Shown: positions 22,908 to 38,692 of the stretch, piece by piece
How positions within the stretch are numbered: position 1 is the first letter of the stretch
How the letters are laid out: each line of letters opens with the position of its first letter
Assembly: GCA_905250115.1 (NCBI GenBank)
Contig: CAJNOI010000004.1
Location: 1,278,621 to 1,342,620, forward strand
Length of the DNA: 64,000 bases
From: Adineta steineri
Taxonomy: Eukaryota > Rotifera > Eurotatoria > Adinetida > Adinetidae
Direction of reading: 5' to 3'
Position numbers and translations under genes: made by a program
The notes under the pieces: generated by a model
Told to the model about the DNA's origin: nothing
The model's database searches: none
Seen by the model: the letters and a program-made list of their open reading frames with translations, nothing else

Positions 22908-23243
22908 ATTTATGGAAAAATCATTAACTGAATGGCTCGAACTTTTTCAAAAATCGAATAAACTTCCATATGATCCTGTCAATGATATGAAAGGTATTTT
23001 CGAAAATGAACAAGTTAGTTACTATGTAAAAAACAATAGAAAATAATTTAGATCACTTTTCAAAAACAAGTTATTGAAATCAAAAAATTCAAATCGAATA
23101 AAATCTATTCGTGCTGTTGGTAATTACAAAATATTTTCTAATTGTTAATAAGTTTTGAAGAACACTCTTTTCAATTATTAATTTAGGTCCATCAGTGAAT
23201 TTTGAAAATGTCAAAAAATCTTCTATGCTTCGTCATGATATTA
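22908..23243 (+). pseudogene. Relic of a CaiB/BaiF (family III) CoA-transferase, copy B
   Basis: After a TTTAG acceptor, the first piece reads MEKSLTEWLELFQKSNKLPY and DPVNDMKGIFENEQ, the family III pattern around GPVND. A 36-bp AT-rich intron follows, then a piece homologous to copy A (KIRAVGPSVNF pattern). The frame breaks down after SSMLRHD, just before the expected LLGEHT motif, so this copy lacks the C-terminus that copy A retains. Confidence 0.65.
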
Positions 23244-24238
23244 CTCAGACATAGGGAAAAGCTCATTTGAAGTTGCTAATATCAACTTGTATGCAAAAAT
23301 ATTAATTGAAGTAAAAATTATTTTTTGAGCAAAAAATTCGCTTTCCTAGCAATTGATTATATTGAAGGAAATGATTGGACAGTTGAAAACATTTCGTTGT
23401 AAGACTTGTCATATTTTTATGGATTTTATACAGTTTAAATCATAACAAACTATGAAAAATCAGTAAAAATAGGATATATCTTTATTGAGAAATTGCATCA
23501 TCTATCCTGATATTATAAATAAAATTTTATGTTACAATAGTTTCTGCAAATAAACGCATAATTAATCATCAAGCAATTAAAATATCATTCGTTTTGGAAG
23601 GATAAAGTTTATTTTCATTTGATATTTGTGTCAAACCTTTTTCATTAACAATCATACATGAACAATATTCTCTTTATAATAATTACAATAATTTCAACAT
23701 AAAATAATCATTAGCACAGTTTTTTATATTTAATTTCATTTTCCAATTGTATACATTCAACATTAAAATGTAAACTTTAGTTTTTCTTATTACTCATATT
23801 TTTTTTGATAGTATCGCATGGATTAGCTAACTCTATCAGTCATCTAAGATCAATTAATGAACCGAAACAAATTATTATGACTTTGGCGCTTTAATCATTC
23901 TTACAGGCAACCATGTTCGATATGAATAGTTACGAATATACAAATGAATGAATGAAATGAATAACTATTCAATATTTCTAATTCAAGGCAAAAGAAGAAT
24001 GATAAAGTTTCCGTCAATCAGTTTTTTTTCCTCTTTTTGATAGATGTCATTTCATTTTCTCCTTCAAATCTCAATAATAATTGGTTAATTATTTGACGAG
24101 AATGAAGAAGAACCTTGGATAGCTCAAAAAAAATGTTTGTTTATTTATTTCCTTTTTTCATATATTCGTAACATTAATACGATTCTTTTTATTAAAACAG
24201 AAATTCTATTTTTCATTTATATTCATTTTCGTTTATAG
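23244..24238. other. Intergenic region
   Basis: AT-rich 1 kb upstream of PBRM1. No gene recognised. The last 50 bp are a T/C-rich tract ending in TATAG directly at the PBRM1 ATG. Confidence 0.4.
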
Positions 24239-27200
24239 ATGCCGAAGCGCGTTCATAGCGCTAGTGATCGTGATGATGATACTGAATCAACTAGTAATCA
24301 AAGTGCACCAAAACGTACTCGAAAAACTAATGATGATCGTGAAATTGTAAAAGAAATCTTATTTAAAACTATGTCTTATTCAATTTATTTTTCTTAGAAT
24401 GATCTTTGCCAAGAATTATATGATTCCATAAGATCCTATAAATCTGAAGACGGTAGAGTTATTTGTGAAACTTTTATTCGTTTACCAAGCAAAAGGTATT
24501 TCTTTTTCGTAAATTAAGTTATATATCTAAAACAAAAACAATATTAATTCTATAGAACACATTCGGATTATTATACATTAATAAAACAACCAATTGATTT
24601 AATTCGTATTCAACAAAAAATTCGTACAGATGAATATCAAACATTTGAACAATTTAATGATGATATACAATTACTTTTAACAAATGCAAAAACTTTTTAT
24701 CGAGTAAAAATTAATTCATTCAAATAATACATTTTACTAAGGCTAGCTGAAAATTCCTCTTTTTCTAATTATGAAGATATTCTGAGTAAAATAAACTTGT
24801 ATTTCTTGACTGATCTTGGTAAAATAAATATCTGTCAAATATTACAATCATCAGTTAATAATAGATTCAAATCAGAAAGTATATTTGATAATTTTCATTA
24901 GCGTTGCTAGGTTATCTCATGAAACTGTAGCAAAGTAAAAACAATATCTTTAATTATTTTCTCCTATTAGAAAAATTCCAATGAATGGCGTGATGCAAAT
25001 GATCTATCAAAATACTTTTATTCCAAAATCAATGATGAACAACCAAATCGAAAACGTATATTAAAAAAAGTATGAAAAATATTTTCCTTCCGTATTTGTA
25101 ATAAACTATGATTTTATTCTTTAACTTAGAACAATGAAATTGATAATGAAGAATTATCTATTGATAAAAAACGACGTTTACAACAACCATCAAATGAATT
25201 GATAACAAATGGTACAAGCATAAAAATTGAATCCAATAATAATCTTTCCATTGATCCATATTATTTTGAAGAATTTTTTACTGCTATTTATAATGCTAAT
25301 ATCAATGAACGTGCTATGTCAGAAATATTTTTATTTTTGCCTTCAAGAAAAGTAAGAAATGTTTTTTTCTTCTTCAAAGAAATCTTCATTAATAGATTTT
25401 GAATTTTGTAGCTTTATCCAGATTATTATCTAATTGTTACTAATCCAATTGATTTAAAATTAATAGCAATGAAAATACAAAATAATCAATATTTAACATT
25501 AGATGATATGGAAAATGATTTATTATTAATGATATCCAATGCAAAGAAATACAATGATCCGAAATCACAAATTTATAAAGTAGAATAATAAAAACATAGA
25601 AAAAAGTATTTTTGAAAATAAATTTCTATTATAGGATGCAGGTGCATTAAGAAAGATGATTATAAATGTACGAAATGAACTTGATTCAGCATTAAAATCA
25701 ACAAAAAATGATCGATTAAGAACACGTAAACGTGATGTTGTTCTATCATCTGAAATTGCAAATACGGATTATCCAGAAGAACCAAATGATGAAGATATTA
25801 TTCCTATAAAATCAAATGATGATGCAGCTGATTCGGATACAAGTTCACTTGGTGAAGAAGAAGATTTATTTCGCATTTTATATAATGCTGTTCAAACTTA
25901 TAAACTTGGTGCTCAAAGTCTTATTGATCCATTTATGAAATTACCTAAGAAAAGATTTCATCAAGATTATTATGAAGAAATAAAACAACCAATTTCTATG
26001 TCATCAATTAAAAATCATATTAAAGTAAAATATAGAAAATAACATGAATAAATTATTTTTCTATTATTTTCTTTTAGAAAGGAGAATATACTTATTTAGC
26101 AGATCTTGTTGATGATCTGAAATTAATGTTTAATAATGCTATGCAATATAATCAGGAAGGATCACTCATATATAATGTAAGTCAATCTAAAAGTTAAAAA
26201 TATATATTAAATAAAACTTTGTATTTTATATTTTAGAGTGCAAAAAAATTACTGGATATTGCTCTTTTCAAAGCTCATGAACTTGGATACGATGAACATA
26301 AACCACGAGTACAAGAAGTTCGTCTTAATTCTTCAATCGTAAATAAGAAAAATGATCTTTTTTTCTACAAATACGAATAACATTCACGTTTTTTTTTTAT
26401 TTTAGATTCCAATTAAAGAAGAACAGTTCGAATTATCACCAAATCCGCAAGTACAACCACGAAATCGTTCTTCCCCTGTTGTTGAATTGCCAAATGTAAA
26501 TTAAATTGTTTCTTTCATTTTGATTAATTATTTCATTTTTACTTTCAGTCTCAACGAGGTCGTCCTTCAAAAAAACTTCTAAAAAATACCGAACAAAATA
26601 TTCAAACACTCTATTCCTATATTCGAGATTATCAGGTATATATGAAAATATTTCATTTTTAAACCTAATCGTTTTTTCTTCTATAGGAAAATGATAATGA
26701 TTTAATAATTCCATTTTTACAATTGCCATCTGCTATTGACTATCCTGATTATTATGAATCCATTGAAAATCCTATTGATATGTCAATAATAAAAGATAAA
26801 ATGGATAAAGGACAAGTAAAAATTATTTGAACATTGATTTAAAAAAAAACAGATATTTTATTTTATTAGTATAAACGTGAACAAGATATTGTCGATGATT
26901 TCAATCGTATGTTTAATAATGCAAAAATCTATAATGTTGATGAATCGTATATATATAAAAATGCTTGTCTTCTCGAACAATTATTAATTGATAAATATAA
27001 AGTTTTAATGAAAATGAAAGAAAAATTGATAAAAAATTTAAATGCTAATCGAATATCAAATCAAGGAATAACAAAAAAGTATGAAGAAAAAAATTCATTT
27101 TTATATTTATTTTTCTCTTCTTCTTCTTCTATTAAAGATCATCAAATCTTCCATCATATAAAACATTAAATAATATAATTCAAATAATCAAAAATTATTC

Positions 27201-30200
27201 AGATCATCATGGACGAACATTATCTACAGCATTTTTAGCTTTACCATCGAAAATTGATTATCCAGATTATTATGAAATAATTCAACGACCCATTGATCTT
27301 AAACGTATTGAATCACGTCAATATATATCAATTAATGAATTATCTAATGATTTACAATTGATGTTTGATAATGCATGTTTATATAATGAACCAGGTTCAA
27401 CAATTTATCGAGTAATTTTTAATAGAAAAACGAAAACTTTTGTTCTATTGAAATATTTTATTTTCAGGATGCACTTTCACTTCAAAATGTTTTCCTTAAT
27501 CAAAGAAAAAAATTCCTCAATACACAATTAAATGTACAAAGTTTAATTCAAGATTTGCTATGGGATTTGTTTATACAAACATTTAATGCTGAAGTTTGTT
27601 TAGATTTCTTTTTTTTCGTGATTTTATTATAATTAATTTTAGGATTCACAAGGTCGTTTTTATACGGATTCATTTACTGATTTTTCTGAACAAGTTGAAA
27701 ATGAACCGTAAGAATAATTGGAAGAAACTTTCGTTTTGATTCATTTTATTTAAATAGATTTGATATTGTATATACATTTGATCTGATTAAACAAAATCTC
27801 AATCAGGTATTTCATAAAAAATATAAATTCGATTGAATATTGAAGTTTTTATTTATTTAGCGACGATATCATCGATTAGATGTTTTTCAAGATGATTTAT
27901 TTCGAGTATTTGAACGTGCTCGAAAATTGAATAATATTGATTCTCAAGTAAATATTAAATTAATTTAGAATGAATGAATGAATTTATTTGATTTCTAATA
28001 GATCTATCAAGATACAATTCAATTACAAAGATTTTATATACGTTTACGTGATGATATATGTAATCATGGAAATCTTCTTCGATCACCGGCACTTTTGTTT
28101 ACTGAAAATTGTTTACAACAAGAACTTGCTCGTGAACGAACAGAAAAAGATACAGTAGTTAGTAATAATCAGAACAGTATATCAACAGCTAAGTCATCAG
28201 ATGATGATGATGAAAAAAAAGATTTAGTAAGTTGCATTCATATTGAATTACTTTTATTTTCTTTCTTTTTAGCCTATAAAAACTTTATCATCAACTGAAA
28301 AAAGTTCGTGTTCTAAAGGTGAAATATATTATATTGGTGATTTTGTTTATATTGAGTCAATTGATGAAAAAAGTGAAACAACTATATTTTGTATTGAATC
28401 ATTTGAACATAAAGACGATGAAGATTATTTTAATGGTTTACAATTTTATCGTCCGATTGAAACTTATCATTTACCAACAAAAAAATTTCTTCGTCAAGAA
28501 GTTTTTTTAACACAAACCATGAAACATATACCAATGAATAAAATTCAAGGTTTATGTCATGTTTTATATATAAAAGATTATTTTAAATATCAACCTATTT
28601 TTGATAATCAATCAATAAAAATTCCCGATCTTGATAAAGATATTTATGTATGTGAATCACGTTATAATATTAAAACAAAAATTGTAAAAAAAATTAAATG
28701 GTGGAATTTACCTGAAAATAAACGTGTTAAATTAATTCCAAGAGAAACTATACTCGAACCAATACGTGAACAATTAACAATGATGAATAATAATATTTTA
28801 CATCGTCATTCAATAAGTGATAATGAATATAATAATATGGATCCTATTGAAAAAATTAAAGAAACAATTCCATATGATTCAGTAATTAATGAAAAATTAA
28901 ATGAAAATTTACAAGAAAAACAACAATTTTATGAACAAATTGTTATTTCATTGAATTGTTATTATAAAATAGGAGATTATGTTTATATTCAAGACAATAG
29001 TAATATTAATAATCAATCAGATAAAAAATCCATTCTACGAATTGATAAAATTTGGAAAGATAAAAAGTAAGTTGAGAAAGAAAAAATATACCATTTTATT
29101 TTATATAAATATTTGAAACGAAGATCTATATAATGAACTGTAAAGAATGATACATGTTAATACAAAACTGCATGATTAAACATTTGAAAAATTCTCTTTC
29201 TAAGCTTAATCCAGTAATGGCATAAGAATTCCGTTCGTAATCCTTTTCCGATGATTATTTTCCTAAGCTTTTTCTACGCTACTTTAGCATTTCGTCTTGA
29301 ATTTAATCGTGGTTAATAATGTTTTTTTTTCTTGAAATTAAACTAACAGAACACTAAAAGCAAGGTAACTATTAATAATTTATAAAATACTTTTTTCAAT
29401 GTTTATTCTTGCTTTGTTATCTTATGTCAAAACTTTATATAAAACGACTCCATTGACTAATGCCTCTGGTATTATCAATTGATTATTTTGTTTCTATGGA
29501 GATTTTTTAATTTATTACCTTTTTATAGGGTGTGAAGACTATAGAAGTTAATTTGTTGTAGAACGATTAAATATTCTTGTTACCATAATCTTCTTATTCT
29601 TTCAACCTTTCAAAAAATTAATGATGCAACATGACCTACTAAACTCTCATATGGATGTTCATATTTTATAGATAACTAATCAAAAAAAATATTACCTGGA
29701 AATTAGATTGAGTGTACATCTGAATTATTTTCTATTGAATAGAATAAAGCTTTATTTCCTTTATTATTATTATTTAAACTTTAATTTCCTTTTTCTTTTT
29801 TAGTTCATATATTATAAGTGGACCACCTTTTATTGGACTATGTGATATAACTAATCGAGATCAATTAATAACAACAACCAAATCATCTTATGCACGAGAA
29901 GTTTTTAAATGTGATAATTTATATAAACAAATTTCTATTGAGAATATTAAAGGCAAATGTTCAGTACTTTCACTTAAACATTATACTACTTGTAAGTTAA
30001 AAAATGTTGAAATAATTTTTTGAACTTTTAAATTTAAATTTTAGATCGAGTAACTGAAATTCCTGAAAATGATGTTTATGTATGTGAATCAAAATATATT
30101 GCTGATGATCATAGTCTTCGATCGTTAACAAAAGGATTAAAAGTATATATATAAATATATATATGAACATCTAATATCTATCTTTTTCCTTCTTTTTTTC

Positions 30201-32601
30201 TCTCTAGAGAACGTCATTATCATTGAAAGCGTTTGCCGATGAAATCTGGACTTTTCGAAAAGAATTATTGCTTCGACAAGTAATGAACATTGCTATTTTT
30301 TGCTTTTCTCGTTCTTTTTCTTTCCTTTCCTCTTCTCTTTCGCCTTCTTCTTCTTCTTCTTCTCCTCAACATATAGAAGAAGTGTAACTACGCATAGCGA
30401 ACACGTCTCTATCGATTTGTTCTCGTAAATCATCGCCACTCGTCGTCCGTGTATATATCATTCTTTTTCTCTTTTCTTTTTCCTTTTTTTTTCTTCGTCG
30501 TTCCTTTTCTTTTCTTTTTCTCTATTCCCCGTATGTGTGTATGTGTGTATGCGTATGCGCGCTTTTTGCTTGCGCTCGAGCTCGAGTAACAAAATAAGAC
30601 GAGCGTGTGCATCGCCGCTTATTCTGTTTCCTTTCGACGTTGTCGTTTACTGAAAAAATAACACGACGGGCAAATGTGAACATATAGAAAAGAGAAGAGA
30701 GCAATACAAAGTTAACTTTTCTTCTTTTTCTTCGTCCTGCTGCTGGTTATATCGACAAATATACGGTGGTGCCGACAACGTTACAGCTTGTCGACACAAT
30801 TATTGTCGTTTGAAACAACGTATAGATATTATCGTGTGTGTGCGTGTGTAAAGCGGATCCGAACGCGCGCAACAGAACAGAACTGTCGACGACGGCTTCC
30901 GTCCGTTCGTCGTCGTTTGTTTTGAAAAATCAGCATTCTGGAGATAAAACCAAAGGTAATGCGCTCGACGCGTGCATGTGTATGTGTGCGCACTGGACGC
31001 AATGGGATGCGTTATTGTCCCTTTTCATTCGTCGTTCGCTCGCCCTTGTTTTCTTTTTTTTCCTTCCCCTTTTCCTTCTTTCTTATTTCTCGTAGTGCTC
31101 CTCGATTCAGGGTTCGCATGGCAAAACTGAGTAAGAATCATGCTAGTGTATAGACATCCTAGTTCTTAGTTTGACACGTAAAAAGAACAATATTCAATCA
31201 ATGGAATAGTATTGAGAGAGAGGAGAGAGAGAAAAAAGAAAACAAGGCACGAACGCTCTTTTAAGTCCTCAAAAAATAACATATTTATTTGCAACATTCA
31301 ATTATTCAGGAAACTCCTGGTGGCCCGTTCAAATTGGTCGAAGATGGTTCGTTTATGGACGTGGATGATCAAACAAATAGCAATCATGCCAGTAACGTCG
31401 ATGGAGACGAACATCAATCGAATCATTTGAACTTTGAAACGGCCAACAGTAGTACACCTACTAATAATACAACTACTATTACTACTACTACTACTAACAA
31501 TACATCAGTAACAACTCCTAATAAAAATAATAATAGTCGAGTAAGTTAATATTCTTTAAAGAATAAAAATTGTTTTATTATAAAATTTTAAATAGAAAAA
31601 TAGTCGACGTGGATCATCAGCTCGTGCACCTTGTGGGTATCTTGTATTTGCAAGTGAATCACGAAAACGTCTTATTAAAGATAATCCGGGCATTCCATTC
31701 GGTGAAATGAGTCGAATGATTGGTGATCAGGTATGACAATAAGAAAAAATAAACTAATCCGTCTATTTATATTGTTTTCTTTTTCTTTTTTCGTCTCTAG
31801 TGGCGACGATTGACCGCAACTGAACGTGATAAATATGAAGAAAAAGCGCGTGAACGAGCAAGAGAGCAAGAGGTAAATAGGCAACAAAAAAACAAAAGAG
31901 ATAACATAGATATATATATATATATATTACAGGTGGCAGTTGCAGCATCTTCACAAGTAACGAATAATAATAATAATAACAATAATATTATAACAACAGC
32001 AACAACAACACCATCAACAACAACAAATTACGATTCACACAATATGCCAGTTATTAATCCACCACGATTAGTGAATGGTAGTGTTACAATTAATGGACAT
32101 TATCCAACAAATCCTAATATACCAAGTATGTGTATATGAAAACTAAAGTTTTGATTGTAAATATAATTTTACTTTTATTTATTAGATGTTCATCAAATGA
32201 ATGGAAATATTCAGACAATACAAAAACCACCAGCAACTTCAATTGTTACTTGTCCACCTCGAACACAACGACTTGTTCATTCAGAAGCTTATTTAAGGTA
32301 CAAAATAAAATATTTTAAATAATATTTTGTTACAGAAGATTTTATCTGTTTAGATATATTGAAAATTTAAAGCCTGATAATCAATTTATATCAGATTGGC
32401 CAAAACAATTAAAAGCTTCAATGAATAATACAGCAAATTCAAGTAACGGAACGAATACATCACGAACATTACCATCGAATTGGTTTTCAAATGGTAGTCC
32501 CGGTCTTTATAATAATGTTCATGAAGCATTATGGTCAATGAGAGATAATATGTGGTCAGACGTTATTCGAATTCGAAATGTACTTTCAGATGAATGGTAA
32601 A
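24239..32601 (+). CDS. PBRM1: Polybromo-1 (PBAF chromatin-remodelling subunit)
   Basis: Complete multi-exon homologue of PBRM1/BAF180, the PBAF subunit that reads acetylated histones. In order there are six bromodomains: BD1 about 24410-24710 (LCQELYDSIRSYK), BD2 about 25240-25600 (YPDYYLIVTNPIDL), BD3 about 25860-26180, BD4 about 26560-26990, BD5 about 27150-27480, and a degenerate BD6 about 27540-28100. Next come BAH1 (28310-29066) and BAH2 (29804-30279, TEIPENDVYVCESKY). An HMG box lies at about 31600-31880 (GYLVFASESRKRL, FGEMSRMIGDQWRRL). The conserved C-terminus is HSEAYLRYIENL then LPSNWF and ALWSMRDNMW. More than 20 mostly 45-75 bp introns; three are long (about 24715-24969, 29067-29803, 30280-31309). 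A last splice from about 32599 to 32666 would move the stop to 32702. Start chosen at the ATG right after a TTATAG acceptor. Confidence 0.93.
30280..31309 (+). other. PBRM1: 1-kb CpG-containing intron of PBRM1 between BAH2 and HMG box
   Basis: Bounded by donor CAA|GTAATG and acceptor ATTCAG|GAA, both phase 0. It is far less AT-rich than anything nearby, with pyrimidine-rich tracts (TTC/CTT repeats near 30300-30365 and 30465-30530) and dense CpG (CTCGAGCTCGAG at about 30574, GCGCGC elsewhere). Small open frames inside are low-complexity. It could hold an internal promoter for a short HMG-only transcript. Confidence 0.55.
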
Positions 32602-32701
32602 TTAAAGAAACGATCTTGCTTCTTTTTCTGTTATTAAAACAAAACTAAACAATTGTTTATTACAGTAAAGATTTATGTATGACGGACTGTTGTAGAATGT
32701 A

Positions 32702-33058
32702 GTCATCGTCCTGTTTTTTTTCTCTTCTTCTTTTGTGTCTTATATATGTTGATTGTTTTCGTTTGTTTTTCTTTTCTGAATCCTATATATATATATTATA
32801 ATGATTCACAAAAAAAAGAAAATGTATCAACAACACATTTGTTTCTCTCACCGTGATAGATTGCGGAATGTGTTGTATGTCTCTTGCGTGTTTGTGTGTG
32901 TTTTTTTTATATGTACAGAGAGCATTATGTTATTAAACTAAAACTAATGAAAATTAAGGATCGAGATTTTATTTTATTTTATTTTATGATTGTCATAATA
33001 CGATACTCCAGTATAGTTCGTGTATTCATAAGCAAAACAAACAAACAGAAAAACATAT
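32702..33058. other. Convergent 3' regions of PBRM1 and DDX5
   Basis: No gene seen. Contains T-rich, TA-rich and GTGTGT stretches. The two genes end tail to tail. Confidence 0.5.
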
Positions 33059-35690
<2,632 letters not shown>

Positions 35691-35868
35691 GTTTGTTCTT
35701 TTAAAAAGGTGTTCTGTGTTGTAAATATATATGACACCTTTAGATATCTGAAATGGATTTTCAATAGAAGACAAATGGTTTAGAAGGTGAAACTCTCTAA
35801 TTGACTAAAAAAACCAGGACAAAATATCGAATATACACGAAAAAAAATAATAATAACGTTATAGGATT

Positions 35869-36414
35869 CTAATGTAGTTCTTGTTCTGGATGATGTTTCG
35901 ATACCCAGCCTTGTGGTCGTGGTAAATTAGGATGATCATCCCAAACTTTTCTTGTAACACTTGGATTAATTGGACCTACAGTATCATAATAACTTATTGG
36001 ATCACCATGATGTTTTTCCCAATCACGTTTACGTGCACGATCAACTCGTATACGTCGATATGAAACAAATATACCAAACAAAACACCAAGTAAAGCACCA
36101 ATTAAATAATATTGTTTACGATAATAGATATCCATATGCCATGGTGTTGGTAAACGTGCTTCAACTGGATCATTGGGAAAATAATTTTTATAAAAGTCAC
36201 GAATATTAAATGTTATTCCTTTCATTTCGGGTTCTTTAGCACGTGGTAATTCATCATCAGGTGGTGCACGAAAATCTGGATCTAATGATAATGGTGTTGC
36301 ATATTGTTTTTGATTCGTCGTTTTCGTTGTAGAAGACGCTGAACGAGTTAGAATTGTTCGTTCAATTATTTTGGAATAAATTTGTCTTGATGATGAATAC
36401 TTTGAAAGTAACAT
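35869..36414 (-). CDS. Probable mitochondrial single-pass membrane protein, unrecognised
   Basis: 181 residues. The ATG at 36414 gives a basic, Ser-rich presequence (MLLSKYSSSRQIYSKIIERT) typical of mitochondrial import. The frame is open to 36483 but has no earlier ATG. One membrane helix, YYLIGALLGVLFGIFVSY, lies near residues 104-121, followed by a strongly basic RRIRVDRARKRDWEKHHGD. The flanks contain FYKNYFP and GDPISYYD. The layout is like small accessory subunits of respiratory complexes (NDUFB type), but I cannot assign a family. It lies 178 bp upstream of DDX5 on the same strand and head-to-head with ZFAND2. Confidence 0.7.
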   Translation of the reverse strand: MLLSKYSSSRQIYSKIIERTILTRSASSTTKTTNQKQYATPLSLDPDFRAPPDDELPRAKEPEMKGITFNIRDFYKNYFPNDPVEARLPTPWHMDIYYRKQYYLIGALLGVLFGIFVSYRRIRVDRARKRDWEKHHGDPISYYDTVGPINPSVTRKVWDDHPNLPRPQGWVSKHHPEQELH

Positions 36415-36784
36415 TGAATGAAATGTTGATTGTTTATAGTTAAACAATGAAGAAATACTTGTGTAATACTCAGATATTGGCAACCATTTTGAATTTAACG
36501 TTATTTTATGAAGGTTTATTTTTTATTAAAAGAAAATTTCAAAAAAAAATATATTCTCGAATTGCGATAACAAAGATTAAATTAATTAAAATAAAATAAA
36601 GCTTTTGAAAGTTAATGATTAGTGGCGCCACAAGTGATTTCTGAATCATTCCAGATAATTCTCCTTAGATGATTCATTGACAAGAAATGACATCAGATGA
36701 GATGATGGTGCATTTTTTTTCTTATTCATTTATATATATCGATTCATATTTAGATTTATTCTATTCATTTCTTTATATACAAAA
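36415..36784. promoter_or_regulatory. Divergent promoter region
   Basis: 370 bp separate the starts of the mitochondrial-protein gene (-) and ZFAND2 (+). It is AT-rich with a less AT-rich block near 36620-36710. It must hold both promoters; I see no specific box I would name. Confidence 0.4.
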
Positions 36785-37776
36785 ATGGAATTACCACATC
36801 TTGGTCAACATTGCACTTTCAAAGAATGTAATCGATTAGGTATATTACTGTTTTATTTAATTTTCAAAAAAAAATACTTATTTCAATTCAATTTCTAGAT
36901 TTTCTGCCAATGAAATGTGATTTATGCTCTGCTATATTATGGTAAATATCTTTTCTTGTTGAATTAAAATATTTTGTTTTTTTTTGATTTTAGTAAAGAT
37001 CATATAAAATATGAGGAACATCGATGTCCATCATCTTATCGTAAAAATATTCAGGTTCCAATATGTCCTTTATGCAATCAAGCTGTTACATCACAAATTC
37101 GTGATCAACCACCTGATGTTATTATATCAGCGCATATTGATCGTGATTGTAAATCTGATCCAGCATTAAAGAAACGTCAAAAAGTTTTTTCAAATAAATG
37201 TTCACTTATTACATGTAAACAACGTGAAGTAATACAAGTTAAATGTGATAAATGTTTACAAACATATTGTATAAAACATCGATTTCCTGAGGATCATAAA
37301 TGTCAAGGATTTCAAAATACTGGTCGAACGATAAATCGAGCTGGGTTAGTTAAATGTTAGAATTTTTTTTTTTTATTACCCTTTTCTTTTTATAGTGCTG
37401 CAGCATTAGAACGTATGAACAAAGCGAATACAACAACTACAACAACGATGGTAAGATATGAATAACAAAATATTGTAGAAGAAATATATTTCGATTTATG
37501 TTTATATAGAATGAAGATGAAGCACTTGCATTAGCAATTAAACTATCTTTAAATCAAAGGTAAGATTTTTCAAAGTATTTTCATTAATTTTGTATTGAAT
37601 TTTATTTTTAAATAGGACACAAGAAGATCAAGACTATCTATTAGCAAAGGCTTTACATGAAAGTGAACAAGAAGAAGCTCGACGTAATCGTAATACCGTA
37701 AGCATATAATTTCTATTAAGAAATATTTTTTATTTTCGTCTATGATATATTTTAGAGTATTAAAAACAAAGCTTAA
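36785..37776 (+). CDS. ZFAND2: AN1-type zinc finger protein with UIMs (ZFAND2/AIRAP family)
   Basis: Proteasome- and p97-linked adaptor, induced by arsenite in animals. Exon 1 (36785-36839) encodes MELPHLGQHCTFKECNRL. Exon 2 from 36899 adds FLPMKCDLCSAILC, and the third exon completes two AN1 fingers (CPLCNQ, HIDRDC, then CDKCLQTYCIKHRFPEDHKC). Two ubiquitin-interacting motifs follow in short exons: DEALALAIKLSLN and DYLLAKALHESEQEE, as in ZFAND2B. The last exon (37756-37776) reads SIKNKA and stops, without the CaaX box found in vertebrate ZFAND2B. Phases agree across all the splices I checked. Confidence 0.9.
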
Positions 37777-38692
37777 TAACAGCATCATATGATAATGATC
37801 AAATAGACGATAAAAAGACTTTGTGTTCAATATAATAGTCATGAATTTAATTTATTTCGTTATTTTTCTTTTCTGTTTATTTGGGTGATTGGTGTACCTA
37901 TATATATATATACATATATTATTTTTTTATATTAAAAATCAAACTATCATACATTTTTCTTTGATGGCAACAAATATTTGAATCAGTTATTAGTTATAGA
38001 AAATGAATCATTTATTACTATGGCTAGAAATTTAGAGTCTGGTCAACCGAAGAATGAAAAGATTTTTTTTTCAATACATATGTGCAAACAATATCTTAAT
38101 TCCATTTTAACGCTATATCGTCCAAGATTGACTGTAGCAACAAAACTTTCATAGACTTCAATAATATAGTTTTGTTTGCTGAGGAGTCTTTCACTAGTTT
38201 CTCAAGTTGTCAATTGAACTTCACTTAGATATTTATTATAATTTAGAAAAAAAATCGAACATACATTGCTTTTACCGTTTTCAGCTATCTATTATTGTAT
38301 ATTATTGTTTTTCGTTTCTCATATATACATCATACTTGTTTTCAAATTTCTATATTATACAACAAAAATTTTTGCAAACAATCTCATATGAAAAAAATTC
38401 AGTAAGGTGGGGATGGATGTGAATTCATCTATTATTTACCCACACCCGCACTCGTTTCCTATTCATATGTGTTAGTACTATATGAAAACGATAAACAAAC
38501 ATATAACAGGATCCAAGTTGAAAGCAAATATTTTCAGAAATTAGATGTAGATATACTTTAGTAGAATATATATTTCTTATTTAGAAGATCTAGAATTGAT
38601 GGAAGATATGGTAAACATAATTTTCGGGTAGTTTATGCTACGAGAAGAGCCAGTGCAAGCTTGTTAGGATAAAGAAATCTATTTGATTTCAT
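37777..38692. other. Intergenic region containing dispersed repeat copy A
   Basis: Contains a segment (about 37880-38260) imperfectly repeated at 42005-42650, and a G-rich/C-rich arm pair at 38403-38450. No gene seen. Confidence 0.5.
37880..38260 (+). repeat. Dispersed repeat, copy A
   Basis: Shares long blocks with 42005-42650. Both have GTACCTATATAT near the left end, a TATTAAAAA block, and AACAAAACTTTCATA plus CTCAAGTTGTCAATTGAACTT near the right end. Same orientation. Copy B carries extra sequence in the middle. Confidence 0.65.

Noticed and set aside
24715-24969. Possible extra PBRM1 exon (LAENSSFSNYEDILSKINL) after bromodomain 1
   Set aside because: No acceptor gives the required phase, and the next exon already continues the bromodomain helix, so I treat it as a 255-bp intron.
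28095-28298. Separate small gene between bromodomain 6 and BAH1
   Set aside because: Its frame and splice sites connect it to PBRM1 as the linker exon.
30430-31153. Several short open frames in the PBRM1 intron
   Set aside because: Low-complexity translations (His/Thr and Arg/Lys runs) of simple repeats, with no splice signals linking them to a gene.
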